Notes: generated from the letters alone by a model not told the origin. Shown: positions 7,420-17,757, counted from the stretch's first letter. The stretch: 18,317 nucleotides of DNA from CAZUHK01 sp964620345 (GCA_964620345.1 CAZUHK010000040.1:1-18317), one strand, 5' to 3'. Program-made: numbers and translations.

Positions 7420-10400
7420 TGGATCCGATCACCCTGGAGCAGTTCGACGCATACTTTCAGGCCCTGCATAATAACCCGCCGTACCCGTGGCAATGCCGAC
7501 TGGCCGAGCGTGCAGTGAGCGGCGACTGGCCCGGAGCGATCGACCTGCCGACCGGCAGCGGCAAGACCGCGTGTATTGACATCGCCATCTTCGCGTTAGC
7601 AAGCCAGGCATCGCTGCCTGTCGCAGAACGGACCGCGCCGCGCCGGTTGTTCTTTTGTGTGAACCGCCGTGTGATTGTGGATGAGGCCTACACCCGCGCA
7701 CGGCAGATCGCAAAGCGGATATGGGAAGCTGAGCAAAACGCCCAGGCCGGCGACCCGGTCTTGCGAAGGGTTGCGTCTGCGCTAAGAACGATCGCGGGCA
7801 CGTCCGCCGGCGACGGCGTCCCTCCGCTCGACGCGATCGAACTGCGTGGCGGCATCTACCGCGACAACCGCTGGGCACGCTCCATCACGCAGCCCACCAT
7901 CGTTTGCACGACGCTCGACCAGCTCGGCTCCCGCCTGCTGTTCCGCGGCTACGGCGTCTCGCCCAATGCCGCGCCGATTCAGGCGGCGTTGATCGCCCAC
8001 GACTCGCTCATCCTCCTCGACGAGGCCCACATCAGCGAGCCGTTCCGCCAGACTTTGGAACAGGTGCATTGTTATCTCGATCCGCAGAAGTGGGCCGAGC
8101 AGCCCATCGGTATCAGGCCCGTCACGGTGGTGCCCATGACCGCGACGCCGAACGAAGAGATGATTCAACGCGGCGTGATCGAGCTCGACGAAGATGATCG
8201 CGATCCGAAGCTGCCACTGCTCTCTCGCCTCACCGCCTCAAAACCGGCCGAACTACGCGATGCGAAAGATGTCGCCAAGGAGGCCGTCGCCATCGCCCGG
8301 TCGCTCAACAGCGGCAAGCCGATTGCGGTGGGCATCATCGTCAACCGCATCGCCAGCGCGAGGGTGATCTACGAACAGCTTTGCTTGCTTCAATCCGAAC
8401 CAAGCGACAAAAAGCGCAAAGTGGCGAGCGAAGCCACCATCGAACTGGTCATCGGCTCTATGCGTCCGATTGACCGCGACCAGCAGGCCGATCGCCTGCG
8501 CTCGCTCGTCGGACCCGAGCGTCCGACGGTCACTGAAAAGCCCAGTTTCATCATCGCCACGCAATGCCTCGAAGTCGGGGCCGACTACGACTTCGACGTG
8601 CTCATCACCGAGTGCGCCTCACTGGATGCGCTGCGGCAGCGGTTTGGCCGGCTGAACCGGGCAGGGCGGGATATTGAATCAGCAGCCGTGATTCTCGCTG
8701 ACACTAAGGGCATCAAGCCCGAAGAAAAGCTCGATGACTCCAAACCTCTGGACCCAATCTACGGCAACGCCCTGGCCCGAACTTGGAATTGGCTCACCGA
8801 ACACGCGACCGACGGTACGATCGACTTCGGCATCGACGCCTTTGCCACGCTGCTCCACGAACACGGTGAAGATGATCGCCCCCCGAAAAACCTGCTCGCC
8901 CCGTCCGCTTCGCTCAACGCGCCGGTCATGATGCCCGCCTACGTGGACTTCTGGTGCCAGACCGCGCCGCAGCCCGTGCCAGACCCGGACGTGTCCCTGT
9001 TCATCCACGGTCCGCAACGCAGCGAGCCAGACGTGCAGATATGCTGGCGCGTCGACATCGGCGATAGCCCCGAGCATCCCACCCAGGATCAATGGTGCGA
9101 CGTGGTCGCGCTGTTGCCCCCGACCGCGGCCGAGTGTATGAACCTGCCGATCTCGCGCGCTCGTCGCTGGCTCGCCGATCAGATGGACAAGGTGCAGGAC
9201 CACGGCGATGTGCTGGGAATTGGTGAAACAGACGAAGATAAGAAGAGTCAAGGTCGCCAAACGCCATCGTTGAAACATCCCGGCGTGCTGTGGCGAGGTA
9301 GCCAAGCAACCACGTTGATTGCATCGCCCGACGACCTGCGCCCCGGTCATACGCTTGTTCTTCCCGCCTCGGCTGAAGCATCGCGGGGGCTGGGACATCT
9401 GCCCCACACCGTTCCCGCCCCGGCCGGTGACACGCAAGAGGATTCGGAACCGGTTGCGATCAACGACATGGCAGAAACTGCCTTCACCCGTGCCCGAGAC
9501 CGGCCGGCCCTTCGCCTGCATCCATCCTTGCGGGCAACCCTCCCCGCATCCGAAGTGTTCGATAAGCTCTTCGCAGCCGCTGGGGAACATGACGAACCGC
9601 CGAGCCGTTCCGAATGGTCTGCCATGCTGCGGGCGGCTGCAGATGCAATCTCGGGTGATGGAGACCCGCTCAAGAATACACTGCGTCACTTGGCGTCCAA
9701 CGGCTTCCAGATCGAAGCCTACCCCGATCAGCGTGGCGTCGTGATGACTGGGCGAAGCCGTCTCGGGTCATCCACCGGCTGGTTCATCCCGTCGATGGAT
9801 GAAGGAGACGACGGAAGCTCGCGCATCCAGCACGACGCCCCGATCTTGCTTGTCGATCACACCGGACATGTCAGCGATACGGTCAGCCAATCATTCAATA
9901 CTCTGCCGCTCCGCCCATTGGCGAAAGCCTACGAAACCGCCGCTGACCTTCACGACCTGGGTAAGGCCGATGAACGCTTCCAGGCCATGCTTCGCCGCAC
10001 CGATCGCACCGACGCATGGCTGCTTGCCGGGGTCACGTCATCGCTACTGGCCAAGTCCGACGGCGTACCGACCTCGCCGGCTGAGCGTACTGCCGCCCGC
10101 GAGCGGTCCGGCCTCCCCGCCGGCTTCCGCCACGAGATGCTCTCCGTGCAACTCGCCGAACGTTGCGGGCAATTACCCGACGACGCAGCGCAACGCGACC
10201 TGATCCTCCACCTCATCGCTGCGCACCACGGCCACGCGCGACCGCTCGCGCCCGTCGTCCCCGACGATGAACTACCCGCCATTGAAGTCGGCAGCATTAC
10301 CTTCTCCCACGAACAGCGGACTGACCTCATCCCTTCGCATCGCTTGGACTCCGGCATTGCCGGGCGATTCTGGTCACTGACCCGCCGCTTCGGCTGGTGG

Positions 10401-10517
10401 GGCCTGGCCTACCTCGAAGCCGTCCTCCGCCTCGCCGACCAGCAGGCCAGCGCTGCAGAAGAAGCCGGCAAGTACGACCACGAACACTCCAGCCAACCTG
10501 AGGAGGCGAACGCATGA
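7416..10517 (+). CDS. cas3: Cas3 helicase-nuclease, type I-G form with C-terminal HD domain
   Basis: About 1033 residues. The N-terminal two-thirds is a superfamily 2 helicase: Walker A LPTGSGKT (44-51), DEAH box (202-205), MTATP (241-245), a CLEVGADYDFD segment, and motif VI QRFGRLNRAGR (408-418). The HD nuclease is C-terminal, with HD at 846-847 (LHDLGKADE) and AAHHGH (935-940). This order, helicase then HD, is the known arrangement in I-U/I-G and the reverse of I-E Cas3. It should unwind and degrade DNA recruited by the Csb1-Csb2 complex. GGGAGG precedes two tandem ATGs (7416 and 7419); the second has better spacing, and both overlap the csb2 stop. All key motifs are intact, so it is probably active. 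Confidence 0.95.
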   Translation: MMDPITLEQFDAYFQALHNNPPYPWQCRLAERAVSGDWPGAIDLPTGSGKTACIDIAIFALASQASLPVAERTAPRRLFFCVNRRVIVDEAYTRARQIAKRIWEAEQNAQAGDPVLRRVASALRTIAGTSAGDGVPPLDAIELRGGIYRDNRWARSITQPTIVCTTLDQLGSRLLFRGYGVSPNAAPIQAALIAHDSLILLDEAHISEPFRQTLEQVHCYLDPQKWAEQPIGIRPVTVVPMTATPNEEMIQRGVIELDEDDRDPKLPLLSRLTASKPAELRDAKDVAKEAVAIARSLNSGKPIAVGIIVNRIASARVIYEQLCLLQSEPSDKKRKVASEATIELVIGSMRPIDRDQQADRLRSLVGPERPTVTEKPSFIIATQCLEVGADYDFDVLITECASLDALRQRFGRLNRAGRDIESAAVILADTKGIKPEEKLDDSKPLDPIYGNALARTWNWLTEHATDGTIDFGIDAFATLLHEHGEDDRPPKNLLAPSASLNAPVMMPAYVDFWCQTAPQPVPDPDVSLFIHGPQRSEPDVQICWRVDIGDSPEHPTQDQWCDVVALLPPTAAECMNLPISRARRWLADQMDKVQDHGDVLGIGETDEDKKSQGRQTPSLKHPGVLWRGSQATTLIASPDDLRPGHTLVLPASAEASRGLGHLPHTVPAPAGDTQEDSEPVAINDMAETAFTRARDRPALRLHPSLRATLPASEVFDKLFAAAGEHDEPPSRSEWSAMLRAAADAISGDGDPLKNTLRHLASNGFQIEAYPDQRGVVMTGRSRLGSSTGWFIPSMDEGDDGSSRIQHDAPILLVDHTGHVSDTVSQSFNTLPLRPLAKAYETAADLHDLGKADERFQAMLRRTDRTDAWLLAGVTSSLLAKSDGVPTSPAERTAARERSGLPAGFRHEMLSVQLAERCGQLPDDAAQRDLILHLIAAHHGHARPLAPVVPDDELPAIEVGSITFSHEQRTDLIPSHRLDSGIAGRFWSLTRRFGWWGLAYLEAVLRLADQQASAAEEAGKYDHEHSSQPEEANA

Positions 10518-11449
10518 GCACACCTGCTAATCAAGTTGAATCCGACGGACTGCTATTGCCCGGCCTCGACGGCGCCAATCCGCTGGGGTTCTTGGCGGCG
10601 CTGGGTGTTCTGTATCTCGGCACCAGTCATGAGTTTTCAATTCATATACATTGGGAACGTGCTGGCGCGACTTGGGCACCGCGATTAACGCACGGACCAA
10701 CAAAATTAAGTTCCCTGGTGACGCATCTACGTACACAGTTTTCCATGACAGGCATGGATCTGTGGAACCTAGATAACAGATTGCCATTTGAAGCTGACCG
10801 GCTTCGAGATGAAATGATCAGCGCCTTATCAAATGCAACAGCCACGCAACGTTTCCACACTGATATGTTGTCCTCACTTGGGGTGCCATCTGCGGTTGAC
10901 GACAAGGGATGTTTTCGAGATACCGCACTCCGCATGGTCCGAAGTGGTGATTCGGCTGGCAACGGCTTACTTGCCTACGCACGTCGTATTTTCGAACAAA
11001 CCACCAATGAAAATCTTGAGAGCGCGCTGGCGGATTCGTGGAAACACGAGGATGAAAACTGTGCCTTACGGTGGGACCCCGTGGAGCATCATGGATACGC
11101 ACACCAGTGGATAAACCCAAGCAAGGAAAGCACAGTATCTGTTCGCGGCGGTAATTGGCTTGCCTTGGTGGCCATGCCACTTTTACTGACAATCCCAGAT
11201 GGTCCTGAGGTTGCCACCACTGCATTTGGCCGGCCCGACGGAAAGCGGCAATGTCTAACTTGGCCCATTTGGACTCGGCCGATTTCACTCGATCTTGTTC
11301 GTTCGCTTCTGACATTACCCGAGCTACATCAGGCAAACCCCGAATTTACAGACCTTGATCGCCTGGGCATCGGAGCGATCTATCGTTGCGAGCGGATTAT
11401 GACGAGCACCTACTATCGAAACTTCACCCCCGCCCAACGCATAGCCTGA
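10514..11449 (+). CDS. Type I-G-associated Cas8-like / Cas3-extension family protein
   Basis: A 311-residue protein with the N-terminal signature GLDGANPLGFLAALG (17-31), seen in the variable subunit of type I-U/I-G loci (Cas8u2/Csb3-type, or the family described as a Cas3 extension because it is fused to Cas3 in some genomes). By position and elimination it is the only candidate large or PAM-reading subunit for the I-G complex here. It is small for a Cas8. I see no catalytic motif and no zinc-binding cysteine set. AGGAGG lies 7 bp before the ATG, and the ATG overlaps the cas3 stop (ATGA). By eye the gene is clearly less GC-rich than cas3 and cas4-cas1 on either side, as expected for a fast-evolving subunit. 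The family is likely; its exact role is inference. Confidence 0.65.
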   Translation: MSTPANQVESDGLLLPGLDGANPLGFLAALGVLYLGTSHEFSIHIHWERAGATWAPRLTHGPTKLSSLVTHLRTQFSMTGMDLWNLDNRLPFEADRLRDEMISALSNATATQRFHTDMLSSLGVPSAVDDKGCFRDTALRMVRSGDSAGNGLLAYARRIFEQTTNENLESALADSWKHEDENCALRWDPVEHHGYAHQWINPSKESTVSVRGGNWLALVAMPLLLTIPDGPEVATTAFGRPDGKRQCLTWPIWTRPISLDLVRSLLTLPELHQANPEFTDLDRLGIGAIYRCERIMTSTYYRNFTPAQRIA

Positions 11450-11452
11450 ACC

Positions 11453-13225
<1,773 letters not shown>

Positions 13226-13238
13226 GAGATGGATACTG

Positions 13239-14726
13239 ATGCTTTTGCTGGCCGACCTTTCGGGTATACAGACGTACCTGTTTCTCGTCCGAGAGACCGG
13301 TGGCAAGCAAGCAGCCGCGCTCCGGTTCCGCTCGCTCTACATTCAGCTCGTTTCGGAAGCCTTGGCTATCCGACTACTTCAGGCATGCGGGCTGGGCGAT
13401 ACTTCTCTGTTGATGAGTGCAGCGGGCAAGATCGCGATCGACGTTCCAGACGAGGACGGCGTGCTTCGCTTGATCGAAGACGAATTCCGCGCAATCGAAG
13501 AGATGCTTTGCCGAGAGACACACGGGAGACTCCGATTGAGTTACTCGGTCGCCAGTTCCGGTGCACGGAATATGGTCCGTCAGTTCAACGAGGCGAGTCG
13601 GGGGCTTCAGCGGGCCAAGTTACGAAGCTGGTCGCTATCCGCAATCTCAGACAGATGGCAAACCGATGCATTGGTGAGTTCGCCGCCCGATACCGATTCC
13701 GAGGCCGAGCGCGATGCGCAGTTCGGGCGCAGCGTCGTGCAACCGGATATGCGATTCGTGATCTTTGACCAATCTGACGGAGTCGGCCGCAGCCAAGCCC
13801 GCGAAGTTTTGGGTCTTTCGGTTCAATTAGGCACGACACCGCTGAACAATCCGAACGTGCGTGTCCGAGACCTCGGTCGCCTCGCCCGTCATATACCGAC
13901 CCATCACAATCGGGCCGTCGAATTCGTCGATTTGGCCCGGCAATCGGCCGGAGCCCCGATGCTCGGTGTCCTCAAGGCCGACGCTGATTACCTGGGGATG
14001 GCCGTTTCACGGGTCTTGCAGTACGCTGACGATCTCGAACCTCTGAGAAAGCTGAGTGAGCGTCTTGAGCATTTCTTTTCTCAAGAACTCGATCAGCAGA
14101 TGCGGGACAATCCGCGATGGTCCCAACTGTACACGGTGTTTTCGGGCGGCGATGATATCCTGTTGGTGGGTCCGTGGGATATCGCACTTGACTTCGCCGC
14201 CTACCTTCGTGAGGCCTTTGTGGCTGAGTTCGATGACCTTGGCTTAACGATCAGCGCCGGTCTGGCGATCGTCAAGCCGCGCTTCCCAATCCGTCTTGCT
14301 GCGGATGAAGCGGAGAATCTGCTGCACCGAGCCAAGGAGGAACCCGCTCCCGGCCGGGATAAGAGCCGAGACCAGTTCGCGACGATGGGATCATGCTGGC
14401 ATTGGTCCGACCACCGACGAATCATCGACAACGGCAAGCAACTCGCCGACTGGGTGGAGCAGAGCGTGATCCAACGCGGTTGGCTACAGACACTGCTCAG
14501 CTTCATGGAGCAGGCCCACGAGCCGATGACGGCTGCTCATATGGCTTACCACATTGGGCGCAACTGGCCTGCCAAAAGTTCCAATGATGCGCGAGAACGA
14601 GACGCTCGCGAAATGGCGGACGCCCTGCGCGACATGCTCGATAAACCGAACAACCCGGCCGCGCATCGCGCTGCTGCCAGTTTACGCTACGCCATCCTCG
14701 CCACACGACATTCATCGGAGGCCTGA
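13239..14726 (+). CDS. cas10: Cas10/Csm1-like cyclase subunit lacking HD domain and zinc ribbon
   Basis: A 495-residue protein, much shorter than a usual Csm1 (700-850). It starts directly with the first Palm segment LLLADLSGIQTYLF (2-15), so the N-terminal HD nuclease is absent; only 13 bp separate it from cas4-cas1, so there is no room for it upstream. The second Palm has LKADADYLGM (245-254) and the cyclase motif GGDD (303-306, in FSGGDDILLVG), so cyclic oligoadenylate synthesis is expected. The region between the Palms has no cysteine quartet: the protein has only C50, C91 and C386, so the usual zinc ribbon is also missing. The C-terminal helical D4-like domain (about 400-490) is present. 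GGAG lies 10 bp before the start. It is the signature type III gene of the nested module. Confidence 0.9.
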   Translation: MLLLADLSGIQTYLFLVRETGGKQAAALRFRSLYIQLVSEALAIRLLQACGLGDTSLLMSAAGKIAIDVPDEDGVLRLIEDEFRAIEEMLCRETHGRLRLSYSVASSGARNMVRQFNEASRGLQRAKLRSWSLSAISDRWQTDALVSSPPDTDSEAERDAQFGRSVVQPDMRFVIFDQSDGVGRSQAREVLGLSVQLGTTPLNNPNVRVRDLGRLARHIPTHHNRAVEFVDLARQSAGAPMLGVLKADADYLGMAVSRVLQYADDLEPLRKLSERLEHFFSQELDQQMRDNPRWSQLYTVFSGGDDILLVGPWDIALDFAAYLREAFVAEFDDLGLTISAGLAIVKPRFPIRLAADEAENLLHRAKEEPAPGRDKSRDQFATMGSCWHWSDHRRIIDNGKQLADWVEQSVIQRGWLQTLLSFMEQAHEPMTAAHMAYHIGRNWPAKSSNDARERDAREMADALRDMLDKPNNPAAHRAAASLRYAILATRHSSEA

Positions 14727-14728
14727 AT

Positions 14729-15316
14729 ATGAACCAGCACCGACAGGGACAAACTGGAGGCGGTGGTGTTCGCCGCTCCGGCGGCGGCGCGGGCCAGCGA
14801 GGGGGCGGCTCGCGTGGTGGCGATCCTCAACGGAGCGCCAACCAGCCCGGCGAAAAGGTTGCCAACCACTGGCCCGACTACCTCAAAGGCGGCTACTTTG
14901 ACGACGACGGCAATCTCAAGGTTCAGTACGTCAGCCGCTGCCTCCCCGGCGATGAGCACCTGCCCGACCAGCAGCAGCACGGCGTCGAACCGCTCATCCG
15001 CGCCATGGCGAACGCCGACCCTAAACTCACCACCGGTCAAATCCGGCGGTTCTTCGGGCACTGCCGGACGCTCGAAACCCGGCTCAAATCCAAATCCGCG
15101 ACATGGGCCGAGCTTCGCCCGCAATTTCAGTTCCTCGACGCCGCCGCGACCGATGCTTTCGGCAAAGCGCAGCGCAAGATCCCCAGTCTGTTCTACGACT
15201 TCATCCGCCGCAACGTCGCCGCCGTCCATTGCGAGAAAGACTTCCGCGAAGGATTCATCCCTCACTTCGAGGCCCTCGTCGGCTTCGGCTCTCTCCACCT
15301 TAAAGACAGGAACTGA
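14729..15316 (+). CDS. csm2: Csm2-like small subunit (Cas11) with Gly/Arg-rich N-terminus
   Basis: A 195-residue protein. Residues ~45-195 fit Csm2: the conserved PDYLKGGYFDDDGNLKVQYVS opening, then TTGQIRRFFGHCRTLE and FYDFIRRNV, an all-helical small subunit that lines the crRNA-target filament of type III-A complexes. The first ~35 residues are an unusual low-complexity glycine/arginine tail with RGGG and RGG elements, not part of the Csm2 fold and possibly RNA-binding. GGAGG lies 7 bp before the ATG. It starts 2 bp after cas10 and ends 4 bp before csm3. The family call rests on these motifs and on the position between cas10 and csm3. Confidence 0.85.
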   Translation: MNQHRQGQTGGGGVRRSGGGAGQRGGGSRGGDPQRSANQPGEKVANHWPDYLKGGYFDDDGNLKVQYVSRCLPGDEHLPDQQQHGVEPLIRAMANADPKLTTGQIRRFFGHCRTLETRLKSKSATWAELRPQFQFLDAAATDAFGKAQRKIPSLFYDFIRRNVAAVHCEKDFREGFIPHFEALVGFGSLHLKDRN

Positions 15317-15320
15317 ACCC

Positions 15321-15989
15321 ATGAAACGCCTCGAAACCCACACCCTCACTGCGACCCTCACACTCATCAGCGGTGCCCGCATCGGCGGCTCCGATGATGT
15401 CCTTCAGATCGGCGGCACCGACCTGACCTGCATCAAAGACCCCGCCACCGGCAAGCCCTACCTTCCCGGTTCCTCGCTCAAAGGCAAGATGCGGTCGGCG
15501 CTGGAAAAAAGCGATGGCTCCGCCGAAGGGGCCAATCCATCGAAGCGCGGCCCCGTTGCCCGCGTCTTCGGCCCGCACTTCGATACCAAACATCAGGAAG
15601 GCCCCACCCGCATCCGTGTTCACGATGCTCAGCTTATGTCCGATTCAGATTTCACCCTGGAACTCAAAACGGAGTCCGTGAACAACCGCCAGTCCGGCAC
15701 CGCCATGCATCCGCGTACACTCGAGCGCGTCGCACCTGGAGCCAAGTTCCAACTTCGCATCGACTTTGACGTGTACGACATGGACAAGGACTTCAAATAC
15801 AACGACCTGATCGACAAAAAAGAGCACACTGGTCGTGATGCCATCCTCAATATTATCAACGACGGCCTCGACCTGCTCTGTCAGTCCGGTATCGGCTCGG
15901 GTACCTCACGCGGCTATGGCCAGATCGAGATCACCGACGCCAAAATCGAACCCGCCAGGCGACGCCCACGCTTGACCTTCTCTAGCTGA
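15321..15989 (+). CDS. csm3: Csm3, type III-A backbone Cas7-like RNase subunit
   Basis: A 222-residue RAMP protein of usual Csm3 length. It has the Csm3 hallmark IGGSDDVLQIGGTDL followed by KDPATGKPYLPGSSLKGKMRSAL (39-61), and the C-terminal glycine loop GSGTSRGYGQIE (192-203). By alignment from memory to Streptococcus thermophilus Csm3, D34 corresponds to catalytic D33, so target-RNA cleavage at 6-nt intervals should be retained. The same frame is open upstream to 14763, but that part lies inside csm2. I chose the ATG at 15321, 4 bp after the csm2 stop, with AGGA upstream. It is the only Cas7-type subunit of this module, since csm5 is missing. Confidence 0.93.
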   Translation: MKRLETHTLTATLTLISGARIGGSDDVLQIGGTDLTCIKDPATGKPYLPGSSLKGKMRSALEKSDGSAEGANPSKRGPVARVFGPHFDTKHQEGPTRIRVHDAQLMSDSDFTLELKTESVNNRQSGTAMHPRTLERVAPGAKFQLRIDFDVYDMDKDFKYNDLIDKKEHTGRDAILNIINDGLDLLCQSGIGSGTSRGYGQIEITDAKIEPARRRPRLTFSS

Positions 15990-16018
15990 GCCATTCGGCG
16001 TCAAATCGGAGCCCCCGC

Positions 16019-16981
16019 ATGACCCTCTACCGCCTCAAGCTCCGCCCGCGTTCCCCCTGGCGCACGCCATGGCAGGCCGACACGCTGACCGGCATGATGC
16101 TGGCGTCCTGCGCCCGGACGCAGGGTGCCGATGTGCTGCGCAATCGGCTCATCGAGCCGATGTTGGCCGGTCATCCACCGTTCGTCCTTTCCGACGCCTG
16201 CCCCGGCGACCTGCTTCCGATGCCCATCTGGCTCCGACTTGCCAATTACGACGACCGAAAGAGAATCAAACGCGCCCGCTGGCTGGCTCCCGAAAACTTT
16301 GAGGCAGCGAGGCACGGCCAAATCCCCGCTTTCAACGCCCTGATTCCCGACGATGCCGCGTTGCTCGCCCATTCCCGCCAGCACAACACCCTCAGCCGAC
16401 TCAACGACGCCACCGGCGACGCCGACCAGGGCCTTGCCCCGTACAGCCGCTCTGAAACGCTGCTCGCCGATTCCTCCGACTATCTCAGCGTCTACATCCG
16501 CATCGCCGACTCCGCCGCCGGCGATCTGCTGCTCGACCTGTTCCACGAACTGTCACTCACCGGTTTTGGAGCCGACACCGCAACCGGGCGCGGGCAGTTT
16601 GAAATCGAAGACGATCCCGAAATGATGCCCACGCTCCACAATCCACCCGAAAACGCAAACGCGGTAATGTCCCTTTCCACGTTCCAACCCGGCCCCGACG
16701 ATCCCACCGATGGCTTCTGGGACGCTTTCCCCAAGTTCGGCAAACTCGGCCCCGAACTTGCCGCCCACGCGGATGAATACCGCAAAAACACCCTCATTCT
16801 CTTCCGCTGCGGGGCCTGCTTCCATTCACAAAACCACCACGAGCAACTCGGTCGGGCCATCCCCATGAGCCAACTGCTGCCCCAATTGGCTGCGAAGCGA
16901 CTTGAACGAGGCGGCTATCACATCATCCATCCCGCTTTCGCTCTGACCATACCCGTGATAATTCCCGGAGATCTCCCATGA
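16019..16981 (+). CDS. csm4: Csm4, type III-A Cas5-like subunit
   Basis: A 320-residue RAMP protein. The opening MTLYRLKLRPRSPW with WQADTLTGMM, then PPFVLSDACPGDLLPMP (54-70), is the Csm4 pattern. A glycine-rich loop, GFGADTATGRGQFEI, lies near 182-196, and the end (HPAFALTIPVIIPG) fits the second RAMP half. Csm4 binds the crRNA 5' handle and anchors Cas10. GGAG lies 7 bp before the ATG. The 29 bp gap after csm3 is the largest inside this operon. Its TGA overlaps the ATG of the CARF gene (ATGA). Confidence 0.88.
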   Translation: MTLYRLKLRPRSPWRTPWQADTLTGMMLASCARTQGADVLRNRLIEPMLAGHPPFVLSDACPGDLLPMPIWLRLANYDDRKRIKRARWLAPENFEAARHGQIPAFNALIPDDAALLAHSRQHNTLSRLNDATGDADQGLAPYSRSETLLADSSDYLSVYIRIADSAAGDLLLDLFHELSLTGFGADTATGRGQFEIEDDPEMMPTLHNPPENANAVMSLSTFQPGPDDPTDGFWDAFPKFGKLGPELAAHADEYRKNTLILFRCGACFHSQNHHEQLGRAIPMSQLLPQLAAKRLERGGYHIIHPAFALTIPVIIPGDLP

Positions 16982-17754
16982 CCGCTCAACGATTCGATAC
17001 GAATAAGACCCTGCACATTGTCCCCGTGGGCACGAGCATCCTCCAGAACGCTGGTTGGAACTCCGGCAGCTCTCTGCCAAAGAAACAAGCGTTGCTTCAA
17101 TTGCTGGAAACCGAGCCGCGAAAGAACAGCGCCGAGCTCAATGCCTTATTACCCCTCATCAAAAATGAACAGCATACATCCGTCCACCTGTTGGCCACCG
17201 ATACCGATCAATCAAAACGCTGCCGCGATGCCATCCAAGCGTTCCTGCAGAAGCAGAACGTACACCTGACCGGTGCCGAGGCCGACCAGCTTTTGCCCGC
17301 CGCGATCGATCAGCCTTCTGATCAGGCGGAGTTCTATGAGGGAATCCGGCGTTTTCGTGAACTGGTCTTCCGTGTCGCCGATCGAGGCCGTCAACGTGAC
17401 GAAGAAGTATTGATCAACATCACCGGCGGCCTGAAGGCGACCGCTGCCGTCGCAGCCCTTGTCGCCGCGGAACTCGGCCTATCCGCTTACTACCTTCATC
17501 AATCGATGACAGAGCCGATGTTCTTGCCTACCGCCTCACTCGACCACGTGCTGATGGGCACCCTCCGTAAGTTGAAAGACGTACTTAATGACCGAGAGGA
17601 GCGGCTGCGACTGCTCGCCCACTACGGTAAGCGCCTTCAACGGGAAGGACTCGTTCGCATCTCCAAGGATGTCAACGGAGATCCCAGCAATGTAACGATC
17701 ACCAGTTATGGGCATCACCTTCTCGATCCTCACTTCACCGAGAGCCGGAAATGA
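16978..17754 (+). CDS. CARF-domain protein with winged-helix tail (APE2256/Crn1-like), putative cOA sensor or ring nuclease
   Basis: A 258-residue protein. Residues ~11-190 form a CARF-type Rossmann domain: an opening strand with PVGTS (S20), an NITGGLK loop (147-153, K153) and a late YYLHQ/MFLP strand pair, as in the APE2256/SSO1393 family. S20 and K153 match the serine and lysine positions reported as important in Sulfolobus ring nucleases of this family, so it may bind and degrade cyclic tetra-adenylate. Residues ~195-252 look like a winged helix-turn-helix (GLVRISKD, VTITSYGHHLL). There is no room for a HEPN RNase domain, so it is not Csm6. It could switch off the cOA signal, regulate transcription on binding cOA, or both. 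GGAG lies 7 bp before the start, which overlaps csm4. Confidence 0.8.
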   Translation: MTAQRFDTNKTLHIVPVGTSILQNAGWNSGSSLPKKQALLQLLETEPRKNSAELNALLPLIKNEQHTSVHLLATDTDQSKRCRDAIQAFLQKQNVHLTGAEADQLLPAAIDQPSDQAEFYEGIRRFRELVFRVADRGRQRDEEVLINITGGLKATAAVAALVAAELGLSAYYLHQSMTEPMFLPTASLDHVLMGTLRKLKDVLNDREERLRLLAHYGKRLQREGLVRISKDVNGDPSNVTITSYGHHLLDPHFTESRK

Positions 17755-17757
17755 CCC

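Noticed and set aside
8679..9689. 336-residue open frame on the minus strand
   Set aside because: It lies entirely antisense to cas3, whose helicase and HD motifs prove the plus-strand frame. The translation has no recognisable domain and is typical of high-GC shadow frames.
14763..15320. N-terminal extension of csm3 to a 408-residue protein
   Set aside because: The extension lies in another frame of csm2, is low-complexity (Ser/Pro/Ala), and the Csm3 fold begins exactly at the ATG at 15321.
17596..17622. R-x5-H pattern in the CARF protein (R209 to H215), like a HEPN RNase motif
   Set aside because: The spacing pattern is loose and common, the following residues look like a winged helix, and only about 60 residues follow the CARF domain, too few for a HEPN domain. 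So I do not call it Csm6.
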